Shown here one piece after another: positions 17,963 through 30,342 of a stretch of DNA of 64,000 bases (position 1 is its first letter; each line of letters begins with the position of its first letter). The notes beneath the pieces were generated by a model that searched no databases, was not told the origin of the DNA, and was given only the letters and a program-made list of their open reading frames with translations. Source of the stretch: Erythrobacter sp. (lineage in GTDB: Bacteria; Pseudomonadota; Alphaproteobacteria; Sphingomonadales; Sphingomonadaceae); contig CP073261.1 of assembly GCA_019739335.1 (NCBI GenBank), forward strand, positions 1,122,818 to 1,186,817, read 5' to 3'. A program made the position numbers and the translations under genes.

Positions 17963-19719
17963 CTCTCCCCGCGAAGTGCCCGCTGCTGTTCGCGGGTCAT
18001 TTCCTGCGCGGCGTAGATATCCCCGCCATCGATCTGGAGCCGCATCCTTTCGTGATCGTTCTTGCGATAGGTTGCTTCGGCCCGGTCGATGTCTTCCTGA
18101 CTGAGGCCAAGTTTCGCCAGCGCCATCAGGGCCATGCGGATCGCGGACTCATTCACTTCGCGCACGACATATTCTGCCGGGCTTTGCGCCAGCGAAATGA
18201 TCGATCGCCGATCAAAGCCGCGGACATAAATGAATGCCCGCGGAAATGCCTCGTGCACCGAAGCGATCAGGTCAGCATCCGGCACCACATCGGCGCAGAA
18301 CATGATCAGTTGCGCATCACCGGCACCTGCCTGCCGTAGCAGGTCCAGCCGCATGCCATCGCCATAGTAAACCTTGCTGCCGAAGGCTTCGGCGAGGTCG
18401 ATCTGCTCCGCCTTGCGGTCGATAACGGTCAGCGAGATTCCTCCCGCAAGCAGGATGTTGGCAACCCCTTGGCCGAACCTGCCGTAGCCGATCACAACCG
18501 CGCTGGCGCCCTCGGCCACGGGTTCGGCGCGCGTGGCACTTTCGTCCACAGGCTCTTGCCGGATCCGCCGCGTTATCAGCATCAGGAACGGGGTGGCGGC
18601 CATCGACAGGGTAACGATGGCGCCGAAAATACTCGCCGATTCCTGCTCGATCAGCAACGCGCTCTGCGCCGTGGTGTAGAGCACAAAGGCGAATTCGCCG
18701 CCCTGGCTGAGCAACAAGCCCAGCGCCAGCGCGGCACGCCAGCGCATTTTCATCAGCAGCCCCAGCCCCGTAATGATCGCGGTCTTGACCACGATCAACA
18801 ACGCGGCAAAGCCGATCACAAAGCCGGGCCGCTCGGCCACGGCGCCCAGATCGAGCATCATCCCCACGGCCACGAAGAACAGGCCCAGCAGGATCGAGCG
18901 GAACGGCTCGATATCCGCTTCCAGCTCGTGCCGGTAGGGCGTATCGGCCAGCATGACCCCGGCGATGAAAGCCCCCAGCGCGGGCGAGAGGCCGAGCGCC
19001 TGCATCACGGCCGCACTCGCCAAGACGGTGAACAGCGCAGCGACCACGAACAGCTCGCGCTCCCCCAGTCCGCCGATCAGCCGGAACAGCGGGCGGATCA
19101 GCAGCCGCCCCGCGAGGATCAGCCCGATGATCGCGCCCAGCGTAATCAGGCCGAGCAACCAGCCCGCCGGGCCTTCCTCCGCTGCCGGATTGCGGCTCAT
19201 CGCAGCGATGATGGTGAGCAGCGGGATGATCGAGAGGTCCTGGAACAGCAGGATGCCGAACGCTTTCTCCCCAAACGGCGTGCGAAGCCGCCCCGCCGAT
19301 TGCAGCATCGGCAGCACCTGCGCGGTGGAGGACAGGCCCAGCGGCAGGCCGATGGCGAGCGCGGCGGCGGTCGTGTAGCCCGTCAGCGCCAGAATAGTGG
19401 CGGTCACCGCCAGCCCGCAGGCGACCACCTGCGCCAGCCCCAGCCCGAAGATCAGCCCCTTCATTCGCCACAACCGTGTAGGACTCAGTTCGAGCCCGAC
19501 CACGAACAGCAGCATCACGATGCCGAGTTCGGCAAAGGTCGCCATTTCCTCGGCATTGCCCACCAGCCCCAGCACTTGCGGCCCGAGCAGCGCGCCAGCC
19601 ACCAGATAGCCCAGCGTCGCCCCAAGGCCAGCGCGGCGGAAGGCGAGCACCGCGATAAGCGCAAAGCCGAGCATCAGCAACGCGTCGCGCAGCATTTCCC
19701 CGCCCCCGTGACCTTCCAT
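17959..19719 (-). CDS. Kef-type K+/H+ antiporter with TrkA-N domain
   Basis: 586 aa from ATG 19719; a TTG at 19740 would add seven residues. About twelve transmembrane helices of the CPA2 family, with LGYLVAGALLGP and VGLELSP near the start and GLPLGLSSTAQVLP in the pore region. A cytosolic RCK/TrkA-N domain follows (VVIGYGRFGQGVANILLAGG), which binds nucleotide. This is the KefB/KefC arrangement for potassium efflux under electrophile or pH stress. No KefF/KefG ancillary gene is adjacent. Confidence 0.91.
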   Translation of the reverse strand: MEGHGGGEMLRDALLMLGFALIAVLAFRRAGLGATLGYLVAGALLGPQVLGLVGNAEEMATFAELGIVMLLFVVGLELSPTRLWRMKGLIFGLGLAQVVACGLAVTATILALTGYTTAAALAIGLPLGLSSTAQVLPMLQSAGRLRTPFGEKAFGILLFQDLSIIPLLTIIAAMSRNPAAEEGPAGWLLGLITLGAIIGLILAGRLLIRPLFRLIGGLGERELFVVAALFTVLASAAVMQALGLSPALGAFIAGVMLADTPYRHELEADIEPFRSILLGLFFVAVGMMLDLGAVAERPGFVIGFAALLIVVKTAIITGLGLLMKMRWRAALALGLLLSQGGEFAFVLYTTAQSALLIEQESASIFGAIVTLSMAATPFLMLITRRIRQEPVDESATRAEPVAEGASAVVIGYGRFGQGVANILLAGGISLTVIDRKAEQIDLAEAFGSKVYYGDGMRLDLLRQAGAGDAQLIMFCADVVPDADLIASVHEAFPRAFIYVRGFDRRSIISLAQSPAEYVVREVNESAIRMALMALAKLGLSQEDIDRAEATYRKNDHERMRLQIDGGDIYAAQEMTREQQRALRGES

Positions 19720-19820
19720 GGTGCCTGTGTTCCCTGCCAATCGATCCAGTTTGGCTGGCCTAGCGCTTCACGCTTCGCCTGTCATTGCTCCTTCACACGC
19801 GCTGGCCTATATCGTGCATC

Positions 19821-20987
19821 ATGTCAGCAGACGCCATTTCCCGAATTCGCCCCTGGCGCATGATCGAGCGCCGCCAATCCCGCCAGATCATGCTGGGAAA
19901 TGTCCCCGTGGGTGGCGACGCGCCGATCACGGTGCAGACCATGACCAACACCCCGACCGAGGACGTTGGCGCCACCATTGACCAGATCCGGCGCTGCGAG
20001 GAAGCCGGGGCGGATATCATCCGCGTGTCCTGCCCGACCGAGGAATCGACCGCGCATTTCGACCAGATCACCCGCGCCGCCAAGGTGCCGATCGTTGCCG
20101 ACATCCATTTCCATTACAAACGCGCGCTCGAAGCTGCGGACAAGGGCGCGGCCTGCCTGCGAATCAATCCGGGCAATATCGGCTCGTCCGAACGGGTCGC
20201 CGAAGTGGTCCGCGCGGCCAAGGCCAACGGCTGCGCCATCCGCATCGGCGTGAACGCGGGGAGCCTCGAACGCGACCTGCTGGAAAAATACGGCGAGCCC
20301 TGCCCCGACGCACTGGTCGAGTCTGCGCTCGATCATATCAAGCTGTTGCAGGACCACGACTTCCACGAGTTCAAGGTGGCGGTGAAAGCCTCCGACGTGT
20401 TCCTCGCCGTAGCCGCCTATATGCAACTGGCCGAAACGGTCGATTGCCCGCTGCACCTCGGCATCACCGAAGCGGGCGGGCTGATCGGCGGCACGGTGAA
20501 AAGCGCCATCGGCATCGGCAACCTGCTGTGGGCAGGGATCGGCGACACGATCCGCGTCAGCCTTTCGGCAGAGCCGGAGCGCGAAGTGAAGGTCGGCTTC
20601 GAAATCCTCAAGTCGCTGGGCCTGCGCACGCGCGGAGTGCGGGTAGTGTCCTGCCCGTCCTGCTCGCGGCAGGGGTTCGACGTGATCCGCACCGTCGAAG
20701 CGCTCGAAGCGCGGCTGGAGCATATCAAGACGCCGATGAGCCTTTCGGTATTGGGATGCGTGGTCAACGGGCCGGGTGAAGCGCGCGAGACCGACATCGG
20801 CATCACCGGCGGCGGCGCGGGCAAGCATATGGTCTATCTGTCGGGCGTCACCGATCATCATGTCGAAAGCGAGGCCATGCTCGATCACATCGTGGCGCTG
20901 GTGGAAGCCAAGGCGGCCGAGATCGAGGCAGGCACATCGACGGCTTTCGATCCGCACGCCCAAGAGCCAGCAGTGGCGGCGGAATAG
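19821..20987 (+). CDS. ispG: 4-hydroxy-3-methylbut-2-enyl diphosphate synthase
   Basis: 388 aa. Penultimate step of the MEP isoprenoid pathway. The TIM-barrel part has the [10 protein letters not shown] and LRINPGNIG motifs; the C-terminal part carries the 4Fe-4S ligands in [11 protein letters not shown] and [11 protein letters not shown]. This is the short bacterial GcpE form without the plant insertion. ATG 19821 fits best. It overlaps the next gene by one base (TAG/GTG). Confidence 0.95.
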   Translation: MSADAISRIRPWRMIERRQSRQIMLGNVPVGGDAPITVQTMTNTPTEDVGATIDQIRRCEEAGADIIRVSCPTEESTAHFDQITRAAKVPIVADIHFHYKRALEAADKGAACLRINPGNIGSSERVAEVVRAAKANGCAIRIGVNAGSLERDLLEKYGEPCPDALVESALDHIKLLQDHDFHEFKVAVKASDVFLAVAAYMQLAETVDCPLHLGITEAGGLIGGTVKSAIGIGNLLWAGIGDTIRVSLSAEPEREVKVGFEILKSLGLRTRGVRVVSCPSCSRQGFDVIRTVEALEARLEHIKTPMSLSVLGCVVNGPGEARETDIGITGGGAGKHMVYLSGVTDHHVESEAMLDHIVALVEAKAAEIEAGTSTAFDPHAQEPAVAAE

Positions 20988-21529
20988 TGCGAACCCTGTT
21001 GCTGGCGGGCTTCGCGCTCGCCCTCGCCGGCTGTGCCACCACCGCGCCCGAAGCGGCGCATAGTCCCAGCTATCCCGAAGCGAGTTCTTTCGCCGTCACC
21101 GCTGATCCGATGGGCGAAGTCGATGCCGCGCTCACCAAGGCCGCGCGGGACGATACCCGCCTGCTGCTGGTGATGGGCGCCAACTGGTGCCACGACAGTC
21201 GCGCGCTCGCGGGATGGCTGGGAACCGAGCGGTTCCAGAGCCTGATTGCCGAGCACTACGAGCTGGTCTTCGTCAACGTGGGCCTGCCGCAGACCGGGGA
21301 CGGGCACAATTTCCACATTGCTCGCCGGTTCGGGCTGGAGGAACTGCCCGGCACCCCGAACCTGCTGGTGGTCACTCCCGAAGGTACGCTGGTCAACGCC
21401 GACAGCGCCACCACCTGGCGCAACGCCGCCAGCCGCAGCGAGGACGCGATCTACGCCGAACTGGTGGAACTGGCGCACCGCCCCGCGAACGTGATCGAGC
21501 CGGTGGAAGGCATCGAGATCGCGCAATAG
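20987..21529 (+). CDS. Thioredoxin-like lipoprotein with single active-site Cys
   Basis: 180 aa from GTG 20987, within the ispG stop. A lipoprotein signal ends in LALAGC (lipobox), so it is probably anchored in the periplasm. The thioredoxin-like domain has LLLVMGANWCHDSRAL, where the usual CxxC is C-H-D-S, and a cis-Pro loop LPGTPNLLVVTPEG. With only the first cysteine present it cannot form the usual intramolecular disulfide; a mixed-disulfide or chaperone role is possible. Substrate unknown. Confidence 0.85.
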   Translation: MRTLLLAGFALALAGCATTAPEAAHSPSYPEASSFAVTADPMGEVDAALTKAARDDTRLLLVMGANWCHDSRALAGWLGTERFQSLIAEHYELVFVNVGLPQTGDGHNFHIARRFGLEELPGTPNLLVVTPEGTLVNADSATTWRNAASRSEDAIYAELVELAHRPANVIEPVEGIEIAQ

Positions 21530-21544
21530 CTATCAATCACCGCC

Positions 21545-22486
21545 GTGCTCCACGTCGTCCACCACGCCGACTACATGGCCCCGCCTCCGGAACGCGGCAC
21601 CTTCCGGTTCGACAAGTACTATCTGGTGATGGAGGCGCTGCGCCAGAGCGGCTTCGCGATCACCGAACACGCCCCTTCCCCAATGCCGCGCCTGTGGCTG
21701 GAGGCGGTGCATTGTCCTGATTACGTCGAGCAAGTGCTGACCGCCAGCGTGCCGCCCGACAAGGAGCGGCGGATCGGCTTTCCGGTCACTCCGGCGATCT
21801 CTGCCCGCGTCCAGCACACCAACGGCGGCACCTGGCTGGCGGCCAAGCTGGCCATGCAGCACGGCTATGCCGCCAACAGCGCGGCGGGCAGCCACCATGC
21901 GCTGAACGACACCGGCGCAGGCTATTGCGTGTTCAACGATCTCGCCGTCACCGCCAATCGCCTGCTGGCCGAAGGCGATGCGCGCCGCGTGCTGATCGTC
22001 GATTGCGACGTGCACCAGGGTGATGGCACCGCCAGCCTGATGGGAGGGCGTGAAGACGTTTTTACCCTGTCGCTGCACGCGGAGAAGAATTTCCCGGCGC
22101 GCAAGGCCCGCTCCTCGCTCGACGTCGCGCTGCCCGACGGGACGGGGGATGCCGCCTATCTCGATGCACTCGCCGCGCACCTACCGCGCGTGCTCGACGA
22201 CTTCGCGCCCGACATCGTGCTCTATCAGGCAGGGGTGGACCCGCACGGCGACGACCGGCTGGGGCGGCTGGCGCTCACCGATGCCGGATTGGTCGCGCGC
22301 GATCGTTATCTCCTGGCTCAAGCCCGCCAGCGCGGTCTGCCGCTCGCCAGCGCGCTGGGCGGCGGATATGGGGCGGACCCGCGCGAAGTCGCCGCGCGCC
22401 ACGCCTGCTCGATGCTGGCGATGGCCTTCCCCGATGCGAAGCTTGCCGCGCTACAAAAGGCCGCCGCTCTCTTTACCGAGGCTTAA
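21545..22486 (+). CDS. Histone-deacetylase-superfamily amidohydrolase
   Basis: 313 aa from GTG 21545. The arginase/deacetylase fold motifs are intact: SHHA (H117, H118), [11 protein letters not shown] giving zinc ligands D155 and H157, and the third ligand in [20 protein letters not shown] near the end corresponds to the catalytic Tyr loop. Bacterial members deacetylate acetylpolyamines or small amides such as acetoin-type compounds; the exact substrate is unknown. It lies in a same-strand run after ispG. Confidence 0.9.
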   Translation: MLHVVHHADYMAPPPERGTFRFDKYYLVMEALRQSGFAITEHAPSPMPRLWLEAVHCPDYVEQVLTASVPPDKERRIGFPVTPAISARVQHTNGGTWLAAKLAMQHGYAANSAAGSHHALNDTGAGYCVFNDLAVTANRLLAEGDARRVLIVDCDVHQGDGTASLMGGREDVFTLSLHAEKNFPARKARSSLDVALPDGTGDAAYLDALAAHLPRVLDDFAPDIVLYQAGVDPHGDDRLGRLALTDAGLVARDRYLLAQARQRGLPLASALGGGYGADPREVAARHACSMLAMAFPDAKLAALQKAAALFTEA

Positions 22487-22511
22487 GGCGCCAGCAGCTA
22501 CGCTCCCGCGC

Positions 22512-23054
22512 ATGGATCTGCGCATTCCCCTTGCCGCCGTGCTGGTGACCGGCGGCCTCGTCGGGCTGGCCATGCCGACGATCACGGCGAGTGAGGGATC
22601 GCCCGCGACTGCAACCGACCGCAGTCAAGGCGAAGCAAGCGATAGCCTGGCGGTGCTCAGCGGCGCAGAAGCGCCCGATACCTGGGCCGAGGAAGTCACG
22701 CTGGACCGCGAGCGGGACGGGCATTTCTACGCCGACGTTACCGTCGATGGCGTGCCGACGCGGATGCTGGTCGATACCGGGGCCAGCGTGGTCGCGCTGA
22801 CCGGGGACGATGCCGCCGCGATGGGGCTGACATGGGATCCCTCCGCCGTTGCACCGGTGGCGCAGGGAGCCAGCGGCCCGGTCTATGGCGTGCATACCCG
22901 GCTAGCGTATGTCTCGGTCGGCAATTTCGAAGCGCGCGATGTCGAGGCGATGATCATCCCGGAGGGTCTGGGCATTTCGCTGCTCGGCCAGTCCTTCCTT
23001 TCCTCGGTGCGGCAGGTGCAGATCGAAGGCGATCGCATGGTGCTGGAAAACTAG
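22512..23054 (+). CDS. Membrane-anchored retropepsin-like aspartic protease
   Basis: 180 aa. One N-terminal hydrophobic helix (about 5-24) then a single retropepsin domain with active-site MLVDTGASVVALT near residue 91 and the second conserved strand LGISLLGQSFLSSV. This is the TIGR02281 clan AA family, which must dimerise to form an active site. It is probably periplasmic. ATG 22512 follows the HDAC-like gene by 25 bp. Confidence 0.87.
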   Translation: MDLRIPLAAVLVTGGLVGLAMPTITASEGSPATATDRSQGEASDSLAVLSGAEAPDTWAEEVTLDRERDGHFYADVTVDGVPTRMLVDTGASVVALTGDDAAAMGLTWDPSAVAPVAQGASGPVYGVHTRLAYVSVGNFEARDVEAMIIPEGLGISLLGQSFLSSVRQVQIEGDRMVLEN

Positions 23055-23065
23055 GGCGCAATGCC

Positions 23066-23992
23066 ATGAACATGAGCAGCCTCCTCCCGCGCCGCTGGCG
23101 CAGCAAGCTGGACGCCAACCGCCATGCCGAGGCGATTGCGGGCGTGCTGACCACCCCGCCGATCGTGCCGAAGGCGGATGGCGTGGTACTGTTCTCGATG
23201 ATCGGCACGGCCGTACTGCTGCCCTATCTCGTGGCGGTGAAGAGCCTTTGGCACCACCTCCAGCGCGGGCGCGTGGCGATCCTTGATGACGGCACGCTGA
23301 CCGCGCAGGACCGCGCGATCCTTGCCCACCATTGCGGCGATCCGCAGTTCTTTTCGCTGGCGCAGGTCGAGCGCGGCCCGTTCCCGCAGGGCGGCTGCTG
23401 GGAGCGGTTCCTGACGATCCTCGACCATCGCGGCGGCGAATACTGGATCCAGCTCGACAGCGACACGGTGACGCTCGGCCCGGTGCCCGAACTGGCGCAG
23501 GCGCTGGCGACCAACCGCAGCTTCACCCTGCTCGGCGGGGGCGATGCCGAAGGGCTGCCGCTGGACCTGCGAGCGTTTTCAGCCGCAGCCTATCCCGACG
23601 GCCCGCAGGACGGGCATATCCAGACTCAGATCGAGAGCCGCATGGGCCTGATCGACAAGCCCGGCTGGCGCTATGTGCGCGGTTGCGCAGGCTTCGCCGG
23701 GTTTGCCGCCGGGGGTCCGGGGCGCAGCCTTGCTGCGGCTTTCCTCAATCAGATGGCGGGGCTGGTCGGCGAAGAGCAGATGGCGACTTGGGGCACCGAA
23801 CAGATCGCCAGCAATTTCCACGTGGCCAACGAACCCAGCCCGGTGCTGCTGCCCTATGCGCGCTACCTGAACTACTGGAACGAGGACTGGGAGCCAGACG
23901 CGGCCTTCGTCCATTTCGTCGGCACCCACCGGCATGACAATGGTGCCTATGTGGCGGCCAGCCTTGCGGCGATCGAGCTGCTGAAGGGCTGA
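23066..23992 (+). CDS. Uncharacterised glycosyltransferase-like protein
   Basis: 308 aa; no family was recognised with confidence. The first 70 residues contain DGVVLFSMIGTAVLLPYLVAVKSLWHHLQRG, and the middle has EYWIQLDSDTVTLGPVPEL, whose DSD resembles the DxD metal site of GT-A glycosyltransferases. AAAYPDGPQDGHIQTQIESRM and WGTEQIASNFHVAN also resemble a GT-A acceptor region. No signal peptide or clear membrane span. It starts 11 bp after the aspartic protease gene and is likely co-transcribed with it. Confidence 0.72.
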   Translation: MNMSSLLPRRWRSKLDANRHAEAIAGVLTTPPIVPKADGVVLFSMIGTAVLLPYLVAVKSLWHHLQRGRVAILDDGTLTAQDRAILAHHCGDPQFFSLAQVERGPFPQGGCWERFLTILDHRGGEYWIQLDSDTVTLGPVPELAQALATNRSFTLLGGGDAEGLPLDLRAFSAAAYPDGPQDGHIQTQIESRMGLIDKPGWRYVRGCAGFAGFAAGGPGRSLAAAFLNQMAGLVGEEQMATWGTEQIASNFHVANEPSPVLLPYARYLNYWNEDWEPDAAFVHFVGTHRHDNGAYVAASLAAIELLKG

Positions 23993-24045
23993 TTTTCCCT
24001 CAGCGTATGGACAATGTTCAGGCAATGGGTGCAATATTGCCAGCA

Positions 24046-24831
24046 ATGAACCGCCGCCAGCTTCTCGCCAGTTCGCTCGCCACGTCATTGGCCGCCGGGG
24101 CCGCACTTGCGACGCCTGCGCGTGTCTTCGCGCAGGCCGCCCCCGATCCGCGCAGCCGTCGCCTGCTCGAGGTGGCGGCGCGCGAAGTGGCGCGCAACAC
24201 CCATGCCCTGTGGCACCGCGATGTGGTAGGAATCGCCGATTTCGGCCTGCATTCCAGCCTGCCGCGCTTCCATTTCGTCGATCTGCTGGCGGGCCGGGTG
24301 GATTCGGTGCTGGTGGCGCATGGCAGCGGGTCCGACCCTGAGCACGACGGCTGGCTGAATGGCTTCTCCAACCTGCATGACAGCTGGGCGACCAGCAAGG
24401 GCGCCTATATCAGCTGGGAATGGTATACGGGCCGTTATGGAACTTCAGTGCGATTGGGCGGACTTGATCCCGACAATTCAGAGGCCTTTCCTCGCGCGAT
24501 CGTGATGCACGCAGCGAGCTATGCTACGCCCGATCACGTGGCGCGCTGGGGGCGGCTGGGGCGTTCGAACGGTTGTTTCGCCTTCGGGCCGGAGGCTTTC
24601 CCGCAGGCGCTGACCCGGCTGATGGGCGGGCGGTTGCTCTATGCCGAGAGGTTGGGGATCGGCGAAGACGGCGCGGAAGTGGCAATCCCCAGCCAGCAGC
24701 CGGTCGATTTCGAAGCCTTCGCCGCGGAAAATCGCGCCCGCTTCGCTACCGAAGAGGCCCGTGGCGCGGAGGAACTGGCGCAACTCTATGCCGAGGCCAA
24801 TCCGGCGCTGGCTGAAACCGTCTCCGAATAA
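24046..24831 (+). CDS. Exported L,D-transpeptidase catalytic-domain protein
   Basis: 261 aa from ATG 24046; an ATG at 24007 would add 13 residues. The leader NRRQLLASSLATSLAAGAAL resembles a Tat-type or Sec signal ending near VFAQA. The catalytic part has HAASYATPDHVARWGRLGRSNGCFAF, the His...SxGC arrangement of murein L,D-transpeptidase (YkuD-like, second subfamily). It is predicted to act on peptidoglycan in the periplasm. It converges with the larger L,D-transpeptidase gene, with stops 7 bp apart. Confidence 0.85.
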   Translation: MNRRQLLASSLATSLAAGAALATPARVFAQAAPDPRSRRLLEVAAREVARNTHALWHRDVVGIADFGLHSSLPRFHFVDLLAGRVDSVLVAHGSGSDPEHDGWLNGFSNLHDSWATSKGAYISWEWYTGRYGTSVRLGGLDPDNSEAFPRAIVMHAASYATPDHVARWGRLGRSNGCFAFGPEAFPQALTRLMGGRLLYAERLGIGEDGAEVAIPSQQPVDFEAFAAENRARFATEEARGAEELAQLYAEANPALAETVSE

Positions 24832-24838
24832 TCAGGCG

Positions 24839-26224
24839 TCAGCCAACAACCGTCCGCGCGTCATCGACAATCTCGATAACTTCCTCATCGCTTTCACGCG
24901 CGCGGTTACCCACGCGGGGAGCTTCGAGCGCGGCCAGCACCGGGGCATCGCGGTCGTAAATGTCGTCGAAGCCGCGCAGGGCGCCATCGATATCCACGCC
25001 CATGGTAAAATAGGTGATGTAGACCGGCATCGTCCGTTCGACCGGCACCCGCGTGTATTCACCGCTGGTGCTGATCTCCACCGCTTCGTCCCGCGTAGCC
25101 CCGCCGCCGAGGATCGCCACCGTCATCGCCAGTTCCAGCGCCCGCTCGACGCGAATGCAGCCGTGGCTTCGCGCGCGGTTCTCGCTGGCGAACAGGTTGC
25201 GCGCGGGGGTATCGTGGAGGAAAATCGCGTGTTCGTTGGGCATGTCGAGCTTCATCATGCCGAGCGAATTGTTCGGTCCCGGCTGCTGCACCACGCTGAT
25301 CCAGCCGTTCGCGCCGCGGGTGGCGGTGTAGCCGTTTGCGCGCGCCCATGTCGGATTGTTGAGCACCCGGTTGCCGAGCCCCTCGCCGCGCACGATGCTC
25401 TGCGGCACTGTCCAGGTCGGGTTGAAAATCACCCCTTCAACGGTTTCCGCGAGCTGCGGGGTGGCGGTGCGGCCCGGCGCACCGACGATCGTGCGATAGG
25501 TCCGGATGATCTGGTTGTTCACCGTCAGCCGCAGCTGATATTCAGGCACGTTGGTGATGAGGTATTGCCCGCCCAGATCGCGCGCCAGCCAGCGCCAGCG
25601 ATCCATGTTTGCGCGGATCAGGCGGCGGCGCGAAGTGTTGGCCTGCGGGGTATCCGCCAGCGCTTCGCGCAGCGCGGCATAGTCGGGATGGGTGGGATTG
25701 AGCGAAGCAAGCACGCGGGCGACATCGCCGCTTGCCAGCGCCTCGGCCATCAGGTCGCGGGCAGGCATCAGGTCCGCGTCGGGATCGACCACAAACCATT
25801 GGCGACGCGCCGCCATCGGCGTGCGCCCGTCACGAAGGTCCTCGACCAGCCAGGTGAACACGCCGCTGGCGCGGTTATTGAGCGCATCGCCCGGTCCGCG
25901 GGCGATTTCTTCGCGCAGCAGGTCCGGGCGGTAATCGTCGGGATCGAGGCCTTCGGTGCCGATCCGCTCGACAAAATCGGCCAGCGCACTCGCCGCCTCG
26001 ACCGACCACTGCTGGACCGCCGGCTGGCGCGGATCTGGCTGGGCGAATTCCTGCGCAAAAGTGCGCGGATTCTGGGTGACCGGGGCGGCATCCTCCTGCG
26101 CGAGAACATCCTGCGCCTGTACCGTCTGCGCGGCCCCGGTGGCGGTCAGTATCGCAGTCGTGGCAAGTGCGCCGAAAAGGCCGACGAAACGCATCAGAAT
26201 CGGGTTCCTGTTAACCATAATCAT
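24839..26224 (-). CDS. YcbB-type L,D-transpeptidase
   Basis: 461 aa. Signal peptide (about 1-38), an N-terminal domain of about 200 residues with the LDPDDYRPD scaffold typical of YcbB/LdtD, and a catalytic YkuD domain with TVPQSIVRGEGLG, EHAIFLHDTP and the active-site RARSHGCIRV. It cross-links peptidoglycan 3-3 in the periplasm. No intact peptidoglycan-binding repeat was obvious. ATG 26218 is an alternative start. Confidence 0.9.
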   Translation of the reverse strand: MIMVNRNPILMRFVGLFGALATTAILTATGAAQTVQAQDVLAQEDAAPVTQNPRTFAQEFAQPDPRQPAVQQWSVEAASALADFVERIGTEGLDPDDYRPDLLREEIARGPGDALNNRASGVFTWLVEDLRDGRTPMAARRQWFVVDPDADLMPARDLMAEALASGDVARVLASLNPTHPDYAALREALADTPQANTSRRRLIRANMDRWRWLARDLGGQYLITNVPEYQLRLTVNNQIIRTYRTIVGAPGRTATPQLAETVEGVIFNPTWTVPQSIVRGEGLGNRVLNNPTWARANGYTATRGANGWISVVQQPGPNNSLGMMKLDMPNEHAIFLHDTPARNLFASENRARSHGCIRVERALELAMTVAILGGGATRDEAVEISTSGEYTRVPVERTMPVYITYFTMGVDIDGALRGFDDIYDRDAPVLAALEAPRVGNRARESDEEVIEIVDDARTVVG

Positions 26225-26348
26225 CGGCGGACTGTGCCGACTTCAATTCACTCTATCAAGCGCAGCCGCTTTCGCGCGCCTGAACCGTAAGCTGTGCCCA
26301 TTGTAAAGCTGCGTGACGCGCCCGCCAAGCCTCCCTACAGGGCGCGCG

Positions 26349-27239
26349 ATGGATAATCCGCAGCGCCTGCTCCTGCCGTTTCTCGCCGCAATTGCGGGGG
26401 TGGCGCTACTTTCGCTGATGGACGCGCTGATGAAAGGCGCTTCGCTGGAAGCGGGTGTTTATACCGCTTCGCTGCTGCGTTCGCTGATCGCGGCAGGACT
26501 CGTGGCGCCAGTATGGCTGGCCAGCGGCTATGCCTGGCCGCAATTGCCGGTGCTCAAACTGCATCTGGAACGCGGCGTGGTCTCGGCGGTGATGGCGCTG
26601 TGCTTCTTCTATGCGCTGACCAAGCTGCCACTGGCCGAAGCCATCGCCATCAGCTTCGTCGCGCCGCTGCTGGCGCTCTATCTGGCGCACCTGCTGCTCG
26701 GGGAGAAAATCGCCCCTACCGCCATCTGGGCTTCACTGCTGGGCTTTGCCGGGACGCTGGTGATAGTCAGCGGACGGTTGGGGCGTAGCGATTTCGACGA
26801 GGGAACGGCGTGGGGACTCGCCTCGCTGCTCCTCTCGGCGCTGCTCTATGCCTACAATTTCGTGCTGATCCGCAAGCAATCGCAGGTGGCGGGGCCGCTG
26901 GAAGTGGCGACCTTTCACTCGGGCGTCGGCGGTCTGGCGCAATTGGTTGCTGCGCCGTTCTTCTTCGCGATGCCCGGCAGGGAAGCGCTGGAACTTATCG
27001 GCGTGTCGGCGCTGCTCACGGTGGCCGCCTCGATGATGATTGCCTGGGCCTATGCCCGCGCCGAGGCGCAGGTGCTGGTGCCAGTGGAATATACCGGCTT
27101 TCTCTGGGCGGCGCTGTTCGGCTGGATGCTGTTTGCCGAAGAAGTCACGCTGACCACGCTGGTGGGCGTCGCAGTGATCGTAGCCGCCTGCTGGATCGCC
27201 ACGCCCAAGCGGCGCATAGAACCCGCATCGCTCAACTAA
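26349..27239 (+). CDS. EamA (DMT superfamily) transporter
   Basis: 296 aa from ATG 26349, with an AGGG site; a GTG at 26313 is less likely. About ten helices in two EamA repeats, the first with YALTKLPLAEAIAISFVAPLLALYLAHLLLGE and the second with ARAEAQVLVPVEYTGFLWAALFGWMLFAEE. Such carriers export or import metabolites in the inner membrane; the substrate cannot be read. Its last codons overlap the 58-aa minus-strand gene by 4 bp. Confidence 0.88.
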   Translation: MDNPQRLLLPFLAAIAGVALLSLMDALMKGASLEAGVYTASLLRSLIAAGLVAPVWLASGYAWPQLPVLKLHLERGVVSAVMALCFFYALTKLPLAEAIAISFVAPLLALYLAHLLLGEKIAPTAIWASLLGFAGTLVIVSGRLGRSDFDEGTAWGLASLLLSALLYAYNFVLIRKQSQVAGPLEVATFHSGVGGLAQLVAAPFFFAMPGREALELIGVSALLTVAASMMIAWAYARAEAQVLVPVEYTGFLWAALFGWMLFAEEVTLTTLVGVAVIVAACWIATPKRRIEPASLN

Positions 27240-27412
27240 TCGGCACCAGCCTCGCCGGTCAGCACCTCTTCTTCCGGCTCCTCGCTGAACCAGTCGGCGC
27301 TTTGCCACACCAGCCCCGCTGCCGCGCCGAGGAATGCCGCCAACACCAGCGCAGTGAGCATCGCCAGTACGTTGAGCGGCGGCCTGACCCGCGCCGGTTT
27401 CCCGAGTGCCAT
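27236..27412 (-). CDS. Small single-pass membrane protein (58 aa)
   Basis: 58 codons from ATG 27412, with AAGGATAG 5-6 bases upstream, to TAG at 27236. A basic N-terminus (GKPARVRPP) precedes one hydrophobic helix (about 13-36, LNVLAMLTALVLAAFLGAAA) and an acidic tail (SEEPEEEV), giving an N-in topology by the positive-inside rule. No family was recognised. It converges with the EamA gene and is divergent to acnA. The good ribosome site and membrane architecture argue that it is real. Confidence 0.65.
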   Translation of the reverse strand: MALGKPARVRPPLNVLAMLTALVLAAFLGAAAGLVWQSADWFSEEPEEEVLTGEAGAD

Positions 27413-27578
27413 TACCTATCCTTCCGTTGCGCCAACGAACAACAAAGTTACCTCGACCGCCAATATCGGTCCCGCCCCTTGACGAGCCGCAGCCAAACGC
27501 GCAGTTCGCCCCCAAATCCGGCCTCTCCCTCGCACCCGATGGGCCGCTTACGCAACTCTTTTGGAGGAAATCCTGTCC

Positions 27579-30251
<2,673 letters not shown>

Positions 30252-30292
30252 TGCGCGGATAGCCGCCCGGCGATTTGGCTTGCCAGAAGGAG

Positions 30293-30320
30293 AAAGGACG
30301 GCCCGCTCGGACCGCCCTTT
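30293..30320. terminator. Bidirectional hairpin between acnA and the PEP-CTERM gene
   Basis: AAAGGACGG and CCGCCCTTT pair with one mismatch around a 10-nt loop, flanked by A-rich and T-rich ends. It lies between two convergent genes. Confidence 0.6.
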
Positions 30321-30342
30321 CCCGTGGTAACCGGAGCCGCTG

